From the NCBI GenBank assembly GCA_017416065.1, contig JAFQDM010000033.1:1-64000 (forward strand): a DNA stretch of 64,000 nt. Reading direction: 5' to 3'. The stretch is from Ruminococcus sp. (GTDB taxonomy: Bacteria > Bacillota > Clostridia > Oscillospirales > Acutalibacteraceae). The position numbers and the translations under genes are program-made. Below, one piece after another: positions 43,870 through 52,280 of the stretch. How positions within the stretch are numbered: the stretch's first letter is position 1; every line of letters starts with the position of its first letter. The notes under the pieces are model-generated. The model did not search any database and was not told the DNA's origin. It saw only the letters and a list, made by a program, of their open reading frames with translations.

Positions 43870-44322
43870 TCAGTATCTTACGTCAAAGATTGTCCAATCC
43901 TTGATTACATCATAGTAATCTCTGAGCAGCTTCTTTGCTCCTTCCATGTCGTGGTCAAGGTAGTTTCCGCATTCTTTCTTCTGTGCTCCGGGGAGCTCGC
44001 CTTGGTGGTTTATTGCCTGAGTGATGGTCTCCTTCACAAGAGTGATGGTATCTTTGTTTGAAAGGTCGCGGACAATAAGATAAAAGCCCGTGCGGCAGCC
44101 CATGGGGCCAAAGTAAACAACGTTGTCTGCAAAGCGGCTGTTTCTGGCATAGGTTGCAAACAGATGCTCTAAAGAGTGCAGGGCTGCATTCTCAAGGAAC
44201 GGAGGGGTGTTGGGTTTTACAAATCTCAGGTCATATGTCACAATGTCGCCGTCGATCCTGGAAACGTACATACCCTTCTCAAGTACGTCGTGGTCTACCG
44301 TAAAGCTTGCAATTTTGTTCAT
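43870..44322 (-). CDS. luxS: S-ribosylhomocysteine lyase LuxS
   Basis: A 150-residue iron/zinc enzyme. The metal site HSLEH (residues 49-53) is followed by the catalytic Cys in GPMGCRTGFY and the third ligand in KECGNYLDHD. It splits S-ribosylhomocysteine into homocysteine and DPD, the AI-2 precursor, as part of the activated methyl cycle. The GH25 gene ends 10 bases upstream. Whether AI-2 is used as a signal cannot be told here. Confidence 0.96.
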   Translation of the reverse strand: MNKIASFTVDHDVLEKGMYVSRIDGDIVTYDLRFVKPNTPPFLENAALHSLEHLFATYARNSRFADNVVYFGPMGCRTGFYLIVRDLSNKDTITLVKETITQAINHQGELPGAQKKECGNYLDHDMEGAKKLLRDYYDVIKDWTIFDVRY

Positions 44323-44332
44323 ATCATTTACC

Positions 44333-45361
44333 TCACTTATAATTTTTAAAGCAGATGTTCAGGTCTACGTCGCCCTCTATGCCCGGCACGCTGCCTGTGC
44401 AGGAATACTGCCACATCATATAGTTATAATACATATCCGGGCTGTCATTATAAAACGCATACCAGATATCAACATCCGAAAGCTGTGCAAGATCGTATTT
44501 ATAATAAGCCAGGGTACTGCCTGTGTAAAGGCAGGGGATGTATCCCGCTTCCTTCACCGTATCGCAGAATGTCCTTGCGCAGTCCGTCAGGGTCTGAGGG
44601 GAGATGTTCTCCGTGCGGGCCCCCTCCACCTCCAGAAGCTCCCAGTCAAAGGCAAGGGGATAATCCAGCTCTGCGCCCGAGAGCAGGGAAACAGAGTACA
44701 GCGCCTCTTCCCTTGCCTCTTCTGCGCTTATTGCCTGAGAGAAAAAGTACGCGCCTACCATCAGCCCCGCCTGCTTTGCGGCCTTCAGGTTGGTGCGAAA
44801 GTAGGTATCGTCGTAGAGCACTCCGTCTTCTCCGTAGCCTCTGCCGCCGATTCTCAGCATAACGAAATCCACTCCCGCGGCCTTTACCTTTTCAAAGTCT
44901 ATTTCTCCGTTGTGACCGGAAACGTCAATGCCCACATAGGAGCACAGCTCTCCGTCTTCGTAATATTTCAAAAAGCCGTTTTCGTCCTTTTTAAAGTTTT
45001 CATCCTTGTATTTGCTTTTGGGCACACCCTCAAGAGCAGGTATGGCAATATCTCCCAAGGCATAGTTATACTCAGGTATCCTGTCCTTTTTGCCGGCAAG
45101 CTCAACCTCCTGCGACATATCATATATTGCCCTGTGAACCTCACTCATATCCTCAAGCTCTGCAGATATCATCCCAACCCTTGCGGTCTGAAACCCAAGA
45201 AGCCCCGTCAACAGCATACACAAAGCAAAAAGCAAAACAGAGACAGGATTTGCCTTTTCCTTGATTGCATCAAAGAAGCCGTGCTTTGACTTTGGTGCAT
45301 CCTGCGTCTGCAAAGGAGCTTTTTCATCCTTGATATTCTCTTTGTTAACCGTCTCATTCAT
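44333..45361 (-). CDS. Membrane-anchored GH25 lysozyme-type muramidase
   Basis: A 342-residue protein with a cytoplasmic tail (1-40), one transmembrane helix (about 41-62), a helical stalk, and a GH25 domain from about residue 140. The first motif is GIDVSGHNGEIDFEKVKAAG, the catalytic DxE pair lies in FDWELLEV, and the C-terminal MWQYSCTGSVPGIEGDVDLN is typical. It cleaves the MurNAc-GlcNAc bond. It probably shares an mRNA with luxS. Confidence 0.9.
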   Translation of the reverse strand: MNETVNKENIKDEKAPLQTQDAPKSKHGFFDAIKEKANPVSVLLFALCMLLTGLLGFQTARVGMISAELEDMSEVHRAIYDMSQEVELAGKKDRIPEYNYALGDIAIPALEGVPKSKYKDENFKKDENGFLKYYEDGELCSYVGIDVSGHNGEIDFEKVKAAGVDFVMLRIGGRGYGEDGVLYDDTYFRTNLKAAKQAGLMVGAYFFSQAISAEEAREEALYSVSLLSGAELDYPLAFDWELLEVEGARTENISPQTLTDCARTFCDTVKEAGYIPCLYTGSTLAYYKYDLAQLSDVDIWYAFYNDSPDMYYNYMMWQYSCTGSVPGIEGDVDLNICFKNYK

Positions 45362-45467
45362 ATAAATGCATCCTTACCCTGAAAACAGAACTGATTTAGT
45401 AACATCAGGTATAGAATAGCATAAAAATTTAAAAGTGTAAATATTTTATGGTGTTAATTGTCAACTA

Positions 45468-45496
45468 TTGAAATAAATAATTGTAGGATGTATAAT
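45468..45496 (+). promoter_or_regulatory. Sigma-A promoter of the 79-residue protein gene
   Basis: TTGAAA (45468-45473), 17 bases, TATAAT (45491-45496). Confidence 0.8.
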
Positions 45497-45537
45497 TATG
45501 ATAAGGAAATATGTGTCTTAAAAAGGAGGGGTGCAGA

Positions 45538-45777
45538 ATGAGTACGGAAAACCTTATAAAAACCAAAGCTGAGCTTCTGCAGGCTTTGGAAAACTGCACC
45601 TGTATTGCAGATATTTTTGAGCTTGTAAGGGCTCACAACATTGATTTGCGAATGCAGACCCTGCAGGGTGCCTCCTGCATTCCGCCGAAAATGCTCACCT
45701 TTGACGAAAATTCCAAGGAATCTCCCATTGACAGGCTCAAGGCCGTCATAAAGCTTACAATCGAAAACACAAGATAA
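45538..45777 (+). CDS. Small conserved-looking protein, unrecognised
   Basis: A 79-residue soluble protein (from ATG 45538, with AAGGAGGGG upstream). It is mostly helical, with Cys in ENCTCIADIF and GASCIPP and a C-terminal helix (PIDRLKAVIKLTIENTR). The strong promoter, ribosome site and terminator show it is a real gene. I recognise no family. Confidence 0.7.
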   Translation: MSTENLIKTKAELLQALENCTCIADIFELVRAHNIDLRMQTLQGASCIPPKMLTFDENSKESPIDRLKAVIKLTIENTR

Positions 45778-45821
45778 AAGAACCGTTCCGATATACGCTG
45801 TCAGAACGGTTCTTTGTTTAT
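45777..45821. terminator. Bidirectional terminator
   Basis: A perfect 12-bp stem AAAGAACCGTTC / GAACGGTTCTTT with a 15-base loop, between convergent genes. Confidence 0.88.
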
Positions 45822-45822
45822 C

Positions 45823-46962
45823 TTACTTTTTCTTTTTAAGAAAGCTAAAGGCTTTGGGCTTGGTATTTTCCTTTTGGATGTTATCCTCAGGCTTCTCAAC
45901 AGAATTCCACAGGTGGATTATTCCTGTTTCCTGCAGCTTCACAAGAATTATCACTGCCACAGGAGTGAGCATCATACCCAGCACCCCGAAGGTCTTAAGT
46001 CCCACGTACATAGCCAGAAGTGTCACAATGGGAGGAAGCCCCACCTGCTGACCTATGATCCTGGGTTCAATAATATTTCTGATGATAAGAATAACCACAT
46101 ACAAAATGAGCAGTCCCAATCCTGTCCAGATATTGCCCATAACAACGGAGATCAATCCCCAGGGGATAAGCACGGCACCCGTGCCCACTACGGGAAGAAT
46201 GTCAAGGAATGCAATTATAAGCGCCAGCACGCTTGCATACTCCATCTTAAGAATGCTCAAGCCAATGAAAAGCTCCATAAAGGTTATGAACATAATTATG
46301 ATGTAGCCCCGAAGCATCTTGAGAATATTGGTAACGAAAAGATTCTTGGCATTAACAATGATCTTCTGCTTTCTGGTGTCCAGCTGATTGAGTATGAAGT
46401 TTGAGATTTTGCGGTAATCCTTTGTGATATAGCAAGAAGCCACCACAGAGAATATAAAGGAGATAAGGATTCCCGAGCCTTCGGTAATGAATCCCTTTGC
46501 AAACTTTGTTGCAAAATTGCCTATGAGCTTTGCCACAGACTCAAGTATTGTTCCGGGAGCGTTTGTAATAGCTGTTCTGAGCCCCTCGGGAAGCCTTGAG
46601 TTAAAATTTGCAAACCACATGGAAGTATCGTTGAAGGTCTGCCTGATCTCCGGCACAAGGGAGGATATCCAGGACACAAACCCGTCTGCCTGTGCAATAA
46701 TTCTCCACACAGCCACTCCCACAACCGCAAACAAAGCGCACAACACCAGAAGCACCAGAAGTATTGACCAGAAGGTTCTGGGAAGCTTTGTTTTTTCTGT
46801 CAGGAATGCCACGGGCTTCTGCAGAACAATGGCTACCAACAAGCCGATGATAAAGGGTAAGGTCCACACGGCAGCATATTTCATAACAAAATAGATTATG
46901 AGTATTACCACCGAAATGAACAACACGTCAATAATAACTTTTCTCTTTTTTTCCGTTGACAA
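45823..46962 (-). CDS. AI-2E/YtvI-family membrane permease
   Basis: A 379-residue membrane protein with about eight helices, the family's PVVGTGAVLIPWG motif (about 280-292) and IIEPRIIGQQVGLPP. The C-terminus is a charged KPKAFSFLKKKK tail. The family includes TqsA (linked to AI-2 export in E. coli) and the Bacillus sporulation protein YtvI. Members outside Proteobacteria mostly have other or unknown roles, so the nearby luxS is not strong evidence for AI-2 transport. Confidence 0.85.
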   Translation of the reverse strand: MSTEKKRKVIIDVLFISVVILIIYFVMKYAAVWTLPFIIGLLVAIVLQKPVAFLTEKTKLPRTFWSILLVLLVLCALFAVVGVAVWRIIAQADGFVSWISSLVPEIRQTFNDTSMWFANFNSRLPEGLRTAITNAPGTILESVAKLIGNFATKFAKGFITEGSGILISFIFSVVASCYITKDYRKISNFILNQLDTRKQKIIVNAKNLFVTNILKMLRGYIIIMFITFMELFIGLSILKMEYASVLALIIAFLDILPVVGTGAVLIPWGLISVVMGNIWTGLGLLILYVVILIIRNIIEPRIIGQQVGLPPIVTLLAMYVGLKTFGVLGMMLTPVAVIILVKLQETGIIHLWNSVEKPEDNIQKENTKPKAFSFLKKKK

Positions 46963-47194
46963 TATTTTCCCGCCTTCCTAAAAAACAACATATAACAACC
47001 CATACAGAGTATACAAAAAAGCTCTGCGAATATCAATAAACCGTTTGTAAACATTTTAACACTATTTTTATTATTTTACAATAGATTCCGGCATCATATT
47101 CCGAATCATATCCCATTTTTTCAAAACATCTTCATTGACGAACACCGTTATATGTATTATACTATATATATTATAGATTCAAGGATGTGCTGAT

Positions 47195-48343
47195 ATGAAA
47201 AAACTGCTGTCTGTACTGACCATAATTACACTTTTGCTGTCCTGCCTGAGCTTTTCCGCAGGAAGCGTATTTGCCGCAGAAAATGACTACACCTACAAGG
47301 CCCTTGACTCCGCCACAGCAGAGATCACAGGCTACAAAGGAAGTGCGAGCAACATTACCATCCCCTCTAAAATAGGCGGACTTACTGTTGTATCCATCGG
47401 CAAACAAGCCTTTTATCAGAACAAGACAATCAAAAACGTTACCATTCCCAACACGGTAAAGAGCATTGGAGATAAAGCCTTCTACGCTTCTTATATGTCA
47501 AGCGTGACAATTCCCGATTCCGTAGAGACAATGGGACAATCCGCATTCTCCTACTGCATTTACCTGACAGATCTGACCCTCTCCAAAAATGCAGGGACCA
47601 TCAGCAATAACGCTTTTTCTTATTGCACGCGACTTGAAGAGGTCACCATTCCCGACGGTGTCACCACCATTGACGTGAGTGCCTTCCAGAGCTGCTCTCA
47701 TCTTGTAAAGGCAACTCTCCCCTCCACCCTTAAAACCGTCTGCGAATATGCCTTTGCTTACACAAACATAGATTCGGTAATTCTTCCCGAGGGCACAACC
47801 ACCATTAAGGCTCAGTCCTTCTTCCAGTGTCCTGCACTCACCACCGTGTCTGTTCCCTCAACAGTCAGCACCATAAGCGATTATTCCTTTGCAGGCTGCT
47901 CACTGCTTGAGAACGTGACCATAGCAGATGGTGTGAAAGCTATCGGCACAGGCGCTTTTGATGCCTGCCCCATTAACAAGCTCACCATCCCTGCCTCTGT
48001 CACCTCCATTGCAGACTACTCCATCGGCTTTACGGATTACCTTGTGGAGTATGAGCAGAACAACAAGCTTGTGATCACCTGCTACCCGGGCTCTGCCGCT
48101 TATAACTATGCAGACAGCTTCGGATTCAAGTATGTGCTTCTGGAGTCAGATTTTAAGCTTGGCGACGTTAATATGGACAAAAAGATAAACATCAAGGACG
48201 CCACAGCAGTTCAGAAATACCTTGTAGACCTTATCACCCTTACTCCTCAGGCAATACTTCTGGCTGACTTTGACGGGGACCTGAGAATTACCGTCAGAGA
48301 CTCCACGACCATCCAGAAATTCATTGCAGGCTTCCCCATTTAA
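47195..48343 (+). CDS. Secreted leucine-rich-repeat (BspA type) protein with dockerin pair
   Basis: A 382-residue exported protein with a signal peptide (1-28). BspA/LRR_5 repeats (about 45-290) recur about every 23 residues as 'L..VTIPDSVETIG..AFS.C'. The C-terminus is a dockerin-type pair (GDVNMDKKINIKDATAVQK and ADFDGDLRITVRDSTTIQK). Such proteins bind surfaces or partner proteins; no enzyme motif is seen. The hairpin array at 48372 begins 29 bases after its stop. Confidence 0.88.
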   Translation: MKKLLSVLTIITLLLSCLSFSAGSVFAAENDYTYKALDSATAEITGYKGSASNITIPSKIGGLTVVSIGKQAFYQNKTIKNVTIPNTVKSIGDKAFYASYMSSVTIPDSVETMGQSAFSYCIYLTDLTLSKNAGTISNNAFSYCTRLEEVTIPDGVTTIDVSAFQSCSHLVKATLPSTLKTVCEYAFAYTNIDSVILPEGTTTIKAQSFFQCPALTTVSVPSTVSTISDYSFAGCSLLENVTIADGVKAIGTGAFDACPINKLTIPASVTSIADYSIGFTDYLVEYEQNNKLVITCYPGSAAYNYADSFGFKYVLLESDFKLGDVNMDKKINIKDATAVQKYLVDLITLTPQAILLADFDGDLRITVRDSTTIQKFIAGFPI

Positions 48344-48371
48344 TTATTAACAACATCCCTTCTGCAAATTT

Positions 48372-48567
48372 AGCGTGTTATCCTTAACGGAGAACACGCT
48401 AAAACTAAGTTTGCCCTTTTGGGCAAGTGAAGTTTACTTTGTAAGTGAAGTTATCCTGAGGATAGTGAAGTTTCGCCTACGGCGAAGTGGGAAGACTTAA
48501 CTTCACTTGTGCGCAGCACAAAATTTACTGCATAGCAACTTCACTTTCGTGTAGCGAAAACTTCACT
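48372..48567 (+). repeat. Hairpin array A with AGTGAAGTT/AACTTCACT connectors
   Basis: After an 8-bp hairpin (48372-48400) comes AACTAAGTT (48403-48411), then four different mini-hairpins separated by AGTGAAGTT (at 48426, 48444 and 48464). A switch region leads into three more hairpins separated by AACTTCACT-type 9-mers (48499, 48521 degenerate, 48537, 48559). Stems are TTGCCC/GGGCAA, TTAC/GTAA, ATCCT/AGGAT, TCGCC/GGCGA, TGTGC/GCACA, GC/GC and TTTCG/CGAAA. The connectors of the two halves are complementary. The array lies in the sense direction behind the LRR gene. Confidence 0.85.
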
Positions 48568-48570
48568 AAC

Positions 48571-48613
48571 AAAAAAGAGAGGACATTACGGATCAAACCG
48601 TTTTGTTCTCTCT
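48571..48613 (-). terminator. Minus-strand terminator next to array A
   Basis: AGAGAG-x-ACA / TGT-x-CTCTCT stem (48576-48585 / 48604-48613) with an inner ACGG/CCGT hairpin and a T-run on the minus strand that touches the array. The gene it serves is unclear: 48617-48715 has only a short open frame that I cannot support as a gene. Confidence 0.6.
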
Positions 48614-48715
48614 TTCTGTTTATTATATTGGATTGGTCATTGCCCCAAGATATTATCTCAAATCCTCCGCTAAAAGCATAACCCATTTCAGAAAGATATT
48701 TTTTGCCGAAAGGCA

Positions 48716-48751
48716 TAAAACTGCCCGGATGCTACTCAGCACCCGGGCAGT
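48716..48751 (-). terminator. Terminator of the EF-G-like gene
   Basis: A 9-bp G/C-rich stem (ACTGCCCGG / CCGGGCAGT), extended by partly paired GTGCT/AGCAT, then TTTT on the minus strand, 25 bases after the stop. Confidence 0.88.
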
Positions 48752-48775
48752 AATTATATTACCTAATATTAAATT

Positions 48776-50842
48776 TTATTCTCCTGCTTCCTGCTTTGCA
48801 GTCTCAATAACCTTCTGAGCTACGTTTGCAGGTGCATCCTCATAGCGGACAAAGTCAAAGGAGAAGCGGCCTCTGCCCTGGGTTACCTGACGGATGTATG
48901 TACTGAAGTCGTGCATTTCTGCCATGGGCACCTCTGCCTCAACTGTCTGCTGACCGTCCTCACCGGGAGTCATACCAAGTACTCTGCCGCGACGCTTGTT
49001 GACCTCGCCCATAATATCGCCCATGTTTGCATCGGGCACGGTGCACTTGAGTGAACCTACGGGCTCTAAAAGCGTGGGGTTAGCAACTGCCATTCCGTTC
49101 TTGAATGCAACCTTTGCGGCCATCTTGAACGCCATTTCGTTGGAGTCAACGGGATGGTAGGAGCCATCGTAAAGAGTAGCCTTAAGGCCTACAACAGGGT
49201 ATCCTGCCAGGGGACCCTTCTGGATTGCTTCTCTCAGACCCTTTTCTACTGCAGGGAAGAAGTTCTTGGGAACAGAGCCGCCCACAACTCTCTCTGCAAA
49301 CTCAAGGTCTGCGCAATCACAGGGCTCAAACTCGATCCAAACGTCACCGAACTGACCGGAGCCGCCTGACTGCTTCTTATGTCTGCCCTGGACCTGAACC
49401 TTCTTGCGGATAGCCTCACGGTAAGCAACCTTGGGCTTCTTAAGAGTAACCTCAACGTTGAACTTGCTCTTAAGCTTACAAACTACTATGTCAAGATGCT
49501 GGTCGCCCTTACCTGAGAGCACCATTTCCTTAGTCTCTTTGTCAGACTTGAATCCGAGGGAGGGATCCTCCTCAATAAGTCTTGCAATACCCTGTGCAAC
49601 CTTATCCTCTTCTCCACTCTTTTTGGGGAAGATAGCCATGGAGAAGGAGGGCTTGTTGTACTGAGGACCTGCCAGAGTAACTACCCTCTTGGGAGAGCAG
49701 AGTGTGTCGCCTGTTGCGGTGGCGGAAAGCTTGGGAATAGCTCCGATGTCGCCTGCGCCTACATAGGGCACGTCGATCTGCTTTTTGCCGCGAACAAGGA
49801 ACACCTTGGAGATCTTCTCAGCTTCGCCCGTGCGAGCATTCACAAGGGGAGTATCTGAGGAGATCTTGCCTGCGATAACCTTAAAGTAAGAGAGCTTGCC
49901 AACGAAGGGGTCTGCAACTGTTTTGAAAACTGTAGCAACTGCAGGGTCTGCCTCGTTTACGGGGATCTCTACGTCCTCGCCGTCTTCGTTCTTGCCTATC
50001 TCTTTGCCGATAACTGATGCAGGGGGTGTGTACTTAACGATAGCGTCAAGGAGAACATCCATACCTGCCTGAGTGATGGCCTCAACGCAGAACACGGGAG
50101 CAATATCGCCGGACATAACTGCGTTCTTGATTCCATCGTTCATCTCCTCAGCCGTGAACTCCTCACCGCCGAAGAATTTATCCATAAGCTCCTCAGAGGT
50201 CTCTGCAACTGCTTCCTTGATGGCGTTTGTGTACTCCTCCAGCTTGTCAAAAGCAGGCATTGCGATCTCAGTAGCCTTGGAGCCTTCGTATGTATATGCC
50301 TTCTGGTTTGCAAGGTCAATGTAAGCAGATGCCTTACCGCCTGATACAACGGGAACGAATACGGGACAAACATTGTAGCCGTATCTTTCCTTGAGCTCGT
50401 CAATAAGAGCATAGTAGTCAACGTTGGGGTCACACATACCGTTGATGATAAAGAATCTGGGTCTCTTGCCTCTTCTTGCAAATTTAAAGCCACGCTCTGT
50501 ACCAACGTTGATGCCGCCCTTTGCAGATACCACTATACCAACGGAATCAGCCGCACGGATAGACTCAACACAGCCTGCCATATAGTCGTAAAGACCGGGA
50601 GCATCCAGAATGTTGATCTTTGAATCCTTCCACTCTACGGGAGCAACCGCCAATGCAACGGAAACCTTTCTCTTTATTTCTTCAGGGTCAAAGTCTGTAA
50701 CAGTATTACCGTCCTGAGTTTTGCCCATACGGTCAATTACTCCGGTCATAAACAGCATTGCTTCAGTAAGAGTTGTCTTACCTGCACCGCTATGACCGGT
50801 AAGCGCAATGTTATAAATTTTGTCTGCTGTGTACTGTTTCAT
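48776..50842 (-). CDS. EF-G-like translational GTPase (EF-G2 type)
   Basis: A 688-residue protein with all five EF-G domains, but the GTPase signatures differ from housekeeping FusA: G1 is GHSGAGKT instead of AHIDAGKT, G3 is DAPG instead of DTPG, and the G4 NKxD is replaced by INGMCDPN. The usual RGITI switch I sequence is also lost (RKVSVALAV). Domain IV and V are well kept (SGGSGQFGDVWIEF, RRGRVLGMTP). Such paralogues are known in Clostridia and other phyla; they are not the main translocase and their role is unclear. The GTP specificity is uncertain because of G4. Confidence 0.9.
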   Translation of the reverse strand: MKQYTADKIYNIALTGHSGAGKTTLTEAMLFMTGVIDRMGKTQDGNTVTDFDPEEIKRKVSVALAVAPVEWKDSKINILDAPGLYDYMAGCVESIRAADSVGIVVSAKGGINVGTERGFKFARRGKRPRFFIINGMCDPNVDYYALIDELKERYGYNVCPVFVPVVSGGKASAYIDLANQKAYTYEGSKATEIAMPAFDKLEEYTNAIKEAVAETSEELMDKFFGGEEFTAEEMNDGIKNAVMSGDIAPVFCVEAITQAGMDVLLDAIVKYTPPASVIGKEIGKNEDGEDVEIPVNEADPAVATVFKTVADPFVGKLSYFKVIAGKISSDTPLVNARTGEAEKISKVFLVRGKKQIDVPYVGAGDIGAIPKLSATATGDTLCSPKRVVTLAGPQYNKPSFSMAIFPKKSGEEDKVAQGIARLIEEDPSLGFKSDKETKEMVLSGKGDQHLDIVVCKLKSKFNVEVTLKKPKVAYREAIRKKVQVQGRHKKQSGGSGQFGDVWIEFEPCDCADLEFAERVVGGSVPKNFFPAVEKGLREAIQKGPLAGYPVVGLKATLYDGSYHPVDSNEMAFKMAAKVAFKNGMAVANPTLLEPVGSLKCTVPDANMGDIMGEVNKRRGRVLGMTPGEDGQQTVEAEVPMAEMHDFSTYIRQVTQGRGRFSFDFVRYEDAPANVAQKVIETAKQEAGE

Positions 50843-50942
50843 AATATGTCGTCTCCTTTTACACCCTTAAAGGGCAGATATATACGTACTCAAAGCGAGA
50901 AGTAAATCGTAAAAAACCAAACACTAAAAGTAACTATAAATA

Positions 50943-50971
50943 ATTATATCAAAGCACTTTTCATAACACAA
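50943..50971 (-). promoter_or_regulatory. Sigma-A promoter of the EF-G-like gene
   Basis: On the minus strand: TTGTGT (50971-50966), 17 bases, TATAAT (50948-50943) with a TGA extended -10. Apart from this and the cysK terminator, the 343-base gap 50843-51185 shows nothing. Confidence 0.75.
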
Positions 50972-51090
50972 CATAAAATTGCCATTATGCCACAATTTTG
51001 ACTTTTTGCTCAATCCGCAAACTTGTCTGTTGTGCATATTGTACAGTATTTTCTCACTCGGTTAATACTAATTAAACTATAATACCAACA

Positions 51091-51127
51091 AAAAGAGGTC
51101 TTATCCGCCACAAACGGTTAAGACCTC
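51091..51127 (-). terminator. Terminator of cysK
   Basis: A perfect 9-bp stem GAGGTCTTA / TAAGACCTC with an inner CCG/CGG pairing and TTTTTG on the minus strand, about 58 bases after the stop. Confidence 0.88.
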
Positions 51128-51185
51128 ACAATGTATTCCATATTATTCTGCCGAGCCTTCGAACTGCATTTTTCGCCTTTTAAAT

Positions 51186-52112
51186 TCAGTCAAAGATCCC
51201 TGTAGAAAGATACCTTTCCCCCGTATCAGGCAAAAGCACAACTATGCGCTTGCCACGGTTTTCCTCTTCCTTTGCAAGCTGAGCTGCCGCAAAGAGTGCC
51301 GCACCTGAGGAGATTCCCACAAGGTAGCCCTCCAGGCGGGAAAGCTCCTTTGAGGCGCCAAAGGCATCCTCTTCCCTCACGGGGATAACTCTGTCTATCA
51401 GATCTCTGCCGAGAATATCAGGGATAAAATTGGCACCTATCCCCTGGAGTCCGTGAGCCCCTGCACTGCCGCCTGAAAGCAAAGGGGAGTTTGCAGGCTC
51501 AACAGCCACAATTTCTACGGAAGGCTTCATCTGCCTGAGATACCTTGCGGTTCCCGTCAGGGTGCCGCCTGTGCCCACACCTGCAACGAATATGTCAACG
51601 TCGCCGTCTGTGTCCTGCCATATCTCAGGTCCCGTTGTCTCAAAATGTGCTTGAGCGTTGGCCTCATTTGTAAACTGTCCGGGCATAAATCCGCCCTGAG
51701 TAGTTTTCAGTATCTCCTCTGCCTTTGCAATGGCGCCCTTCATTCCAAGCGCACCTTCTGTAAGCACTATCTCTGCCCCGTAGGCTTTGAGCAGATTCAC
51801 ACGCTCCATACTCATTGTGTCAGGCATGGTGAGGATCACTCTGTAGCCCATTGAACCGCCTACAGCCGCCAGCCCAATGCCCGTATTGCCTGAGGTAGGC
51901 TCAATAATGACCGAGCCCTCTCTGAGCAGACCTTTCCTCTGCGCATCCTTTATCATATACAAAGCCGCCCTGTCCTTAACACTGCCTGCAGGGTTAAAGA
52001 ACTCAAGCTTTGCACACAAAGAGGCAACCGCCCCCCTGCTCTTTGCAAAGTTCTGAAGCTCTGCCAAAGGTGTTCTGCCCACAAGCTCATCTATTGATTT
52101 ATAAATCTTCAT
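51186..52112 (-). CDS. cysK: Cysteine synthase (O-acetylserine sulfhydrylase)
   Basis: A 308-residue PLP enzyme making cysteine from O-acetylserine and sulfide. The PLP Lys is in NPAGSVKDRAA (about residue 46), with PTSGNTGIGLA, the phosphate loop GVGTGGTLTG and GISSGAA. Length is canonical. It is divergent from the cysteine desulfidase gene across a 168-base gap, so cysteine making and breaking may be regulated from one intergenic region. Confidence 0.95.
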   Translation of the reverse strand: MKIYKSIDELVGRTPLAELQNFAKSRGAVASLCAKLEFFNPAGSVKDRAALYMIKDAQRKGLLREGSVIIEPTSGNTGIGLAAVGGSMGYRVILTMPDTMSMERVNLLKAYGAEIVLTEGALGMKGAIAKAEEILKTTQGGFMPGQFTNEANAQAHFETTGPEIWQDTDGDVDIFVAGVGTGGTLTGTARYLRQMKPSVEIVAVEPANSPLLSGGSAGAHGLQGIGANFIPDILGRDLIDRVIPVREEDAFGASKELSRLEGYLVGISSGAALFAAAQLAKEEENRGKRIVVLLPDTGERYLSTGIFD

Positions 52113-52280
52113 ATATTCACAACCTTAAACCGATTTCATACCAAAAATTATATCACTCGCAGGGTACATCGTCAAGAAATCACGTGGGATTCCCAACATT
52201 TTTACAAATTCTGAAAATATACTACAACTTTCTCTTATACTGTGCTATAATGCAAATATAACAGCAGGGAGGTTTGCAAA

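Noticed and set aside
44207-45289. A 360-codon plus-strand open frame
   Set aside because: Antisense to luxS and the GH25 gene, with no domain or ribosome site.
48525-48716. A 63-codon minus-strand frame beginning MPFGKKYLSEMGYAF
   Set aside because: Runs through a terminator hairpin and array A, has no clear ribosome site and no recognisable family; the first 40 residues look protein-like, so it may be debris, but I cannot support a gene.
52113-52280. Possible riboswitch or T-box between cysK and the cysteine desulfidase gene
   Set aside because: No T-box motif, no S-box or other aptamer core, and no attenuator hairpin are visible in the gap.
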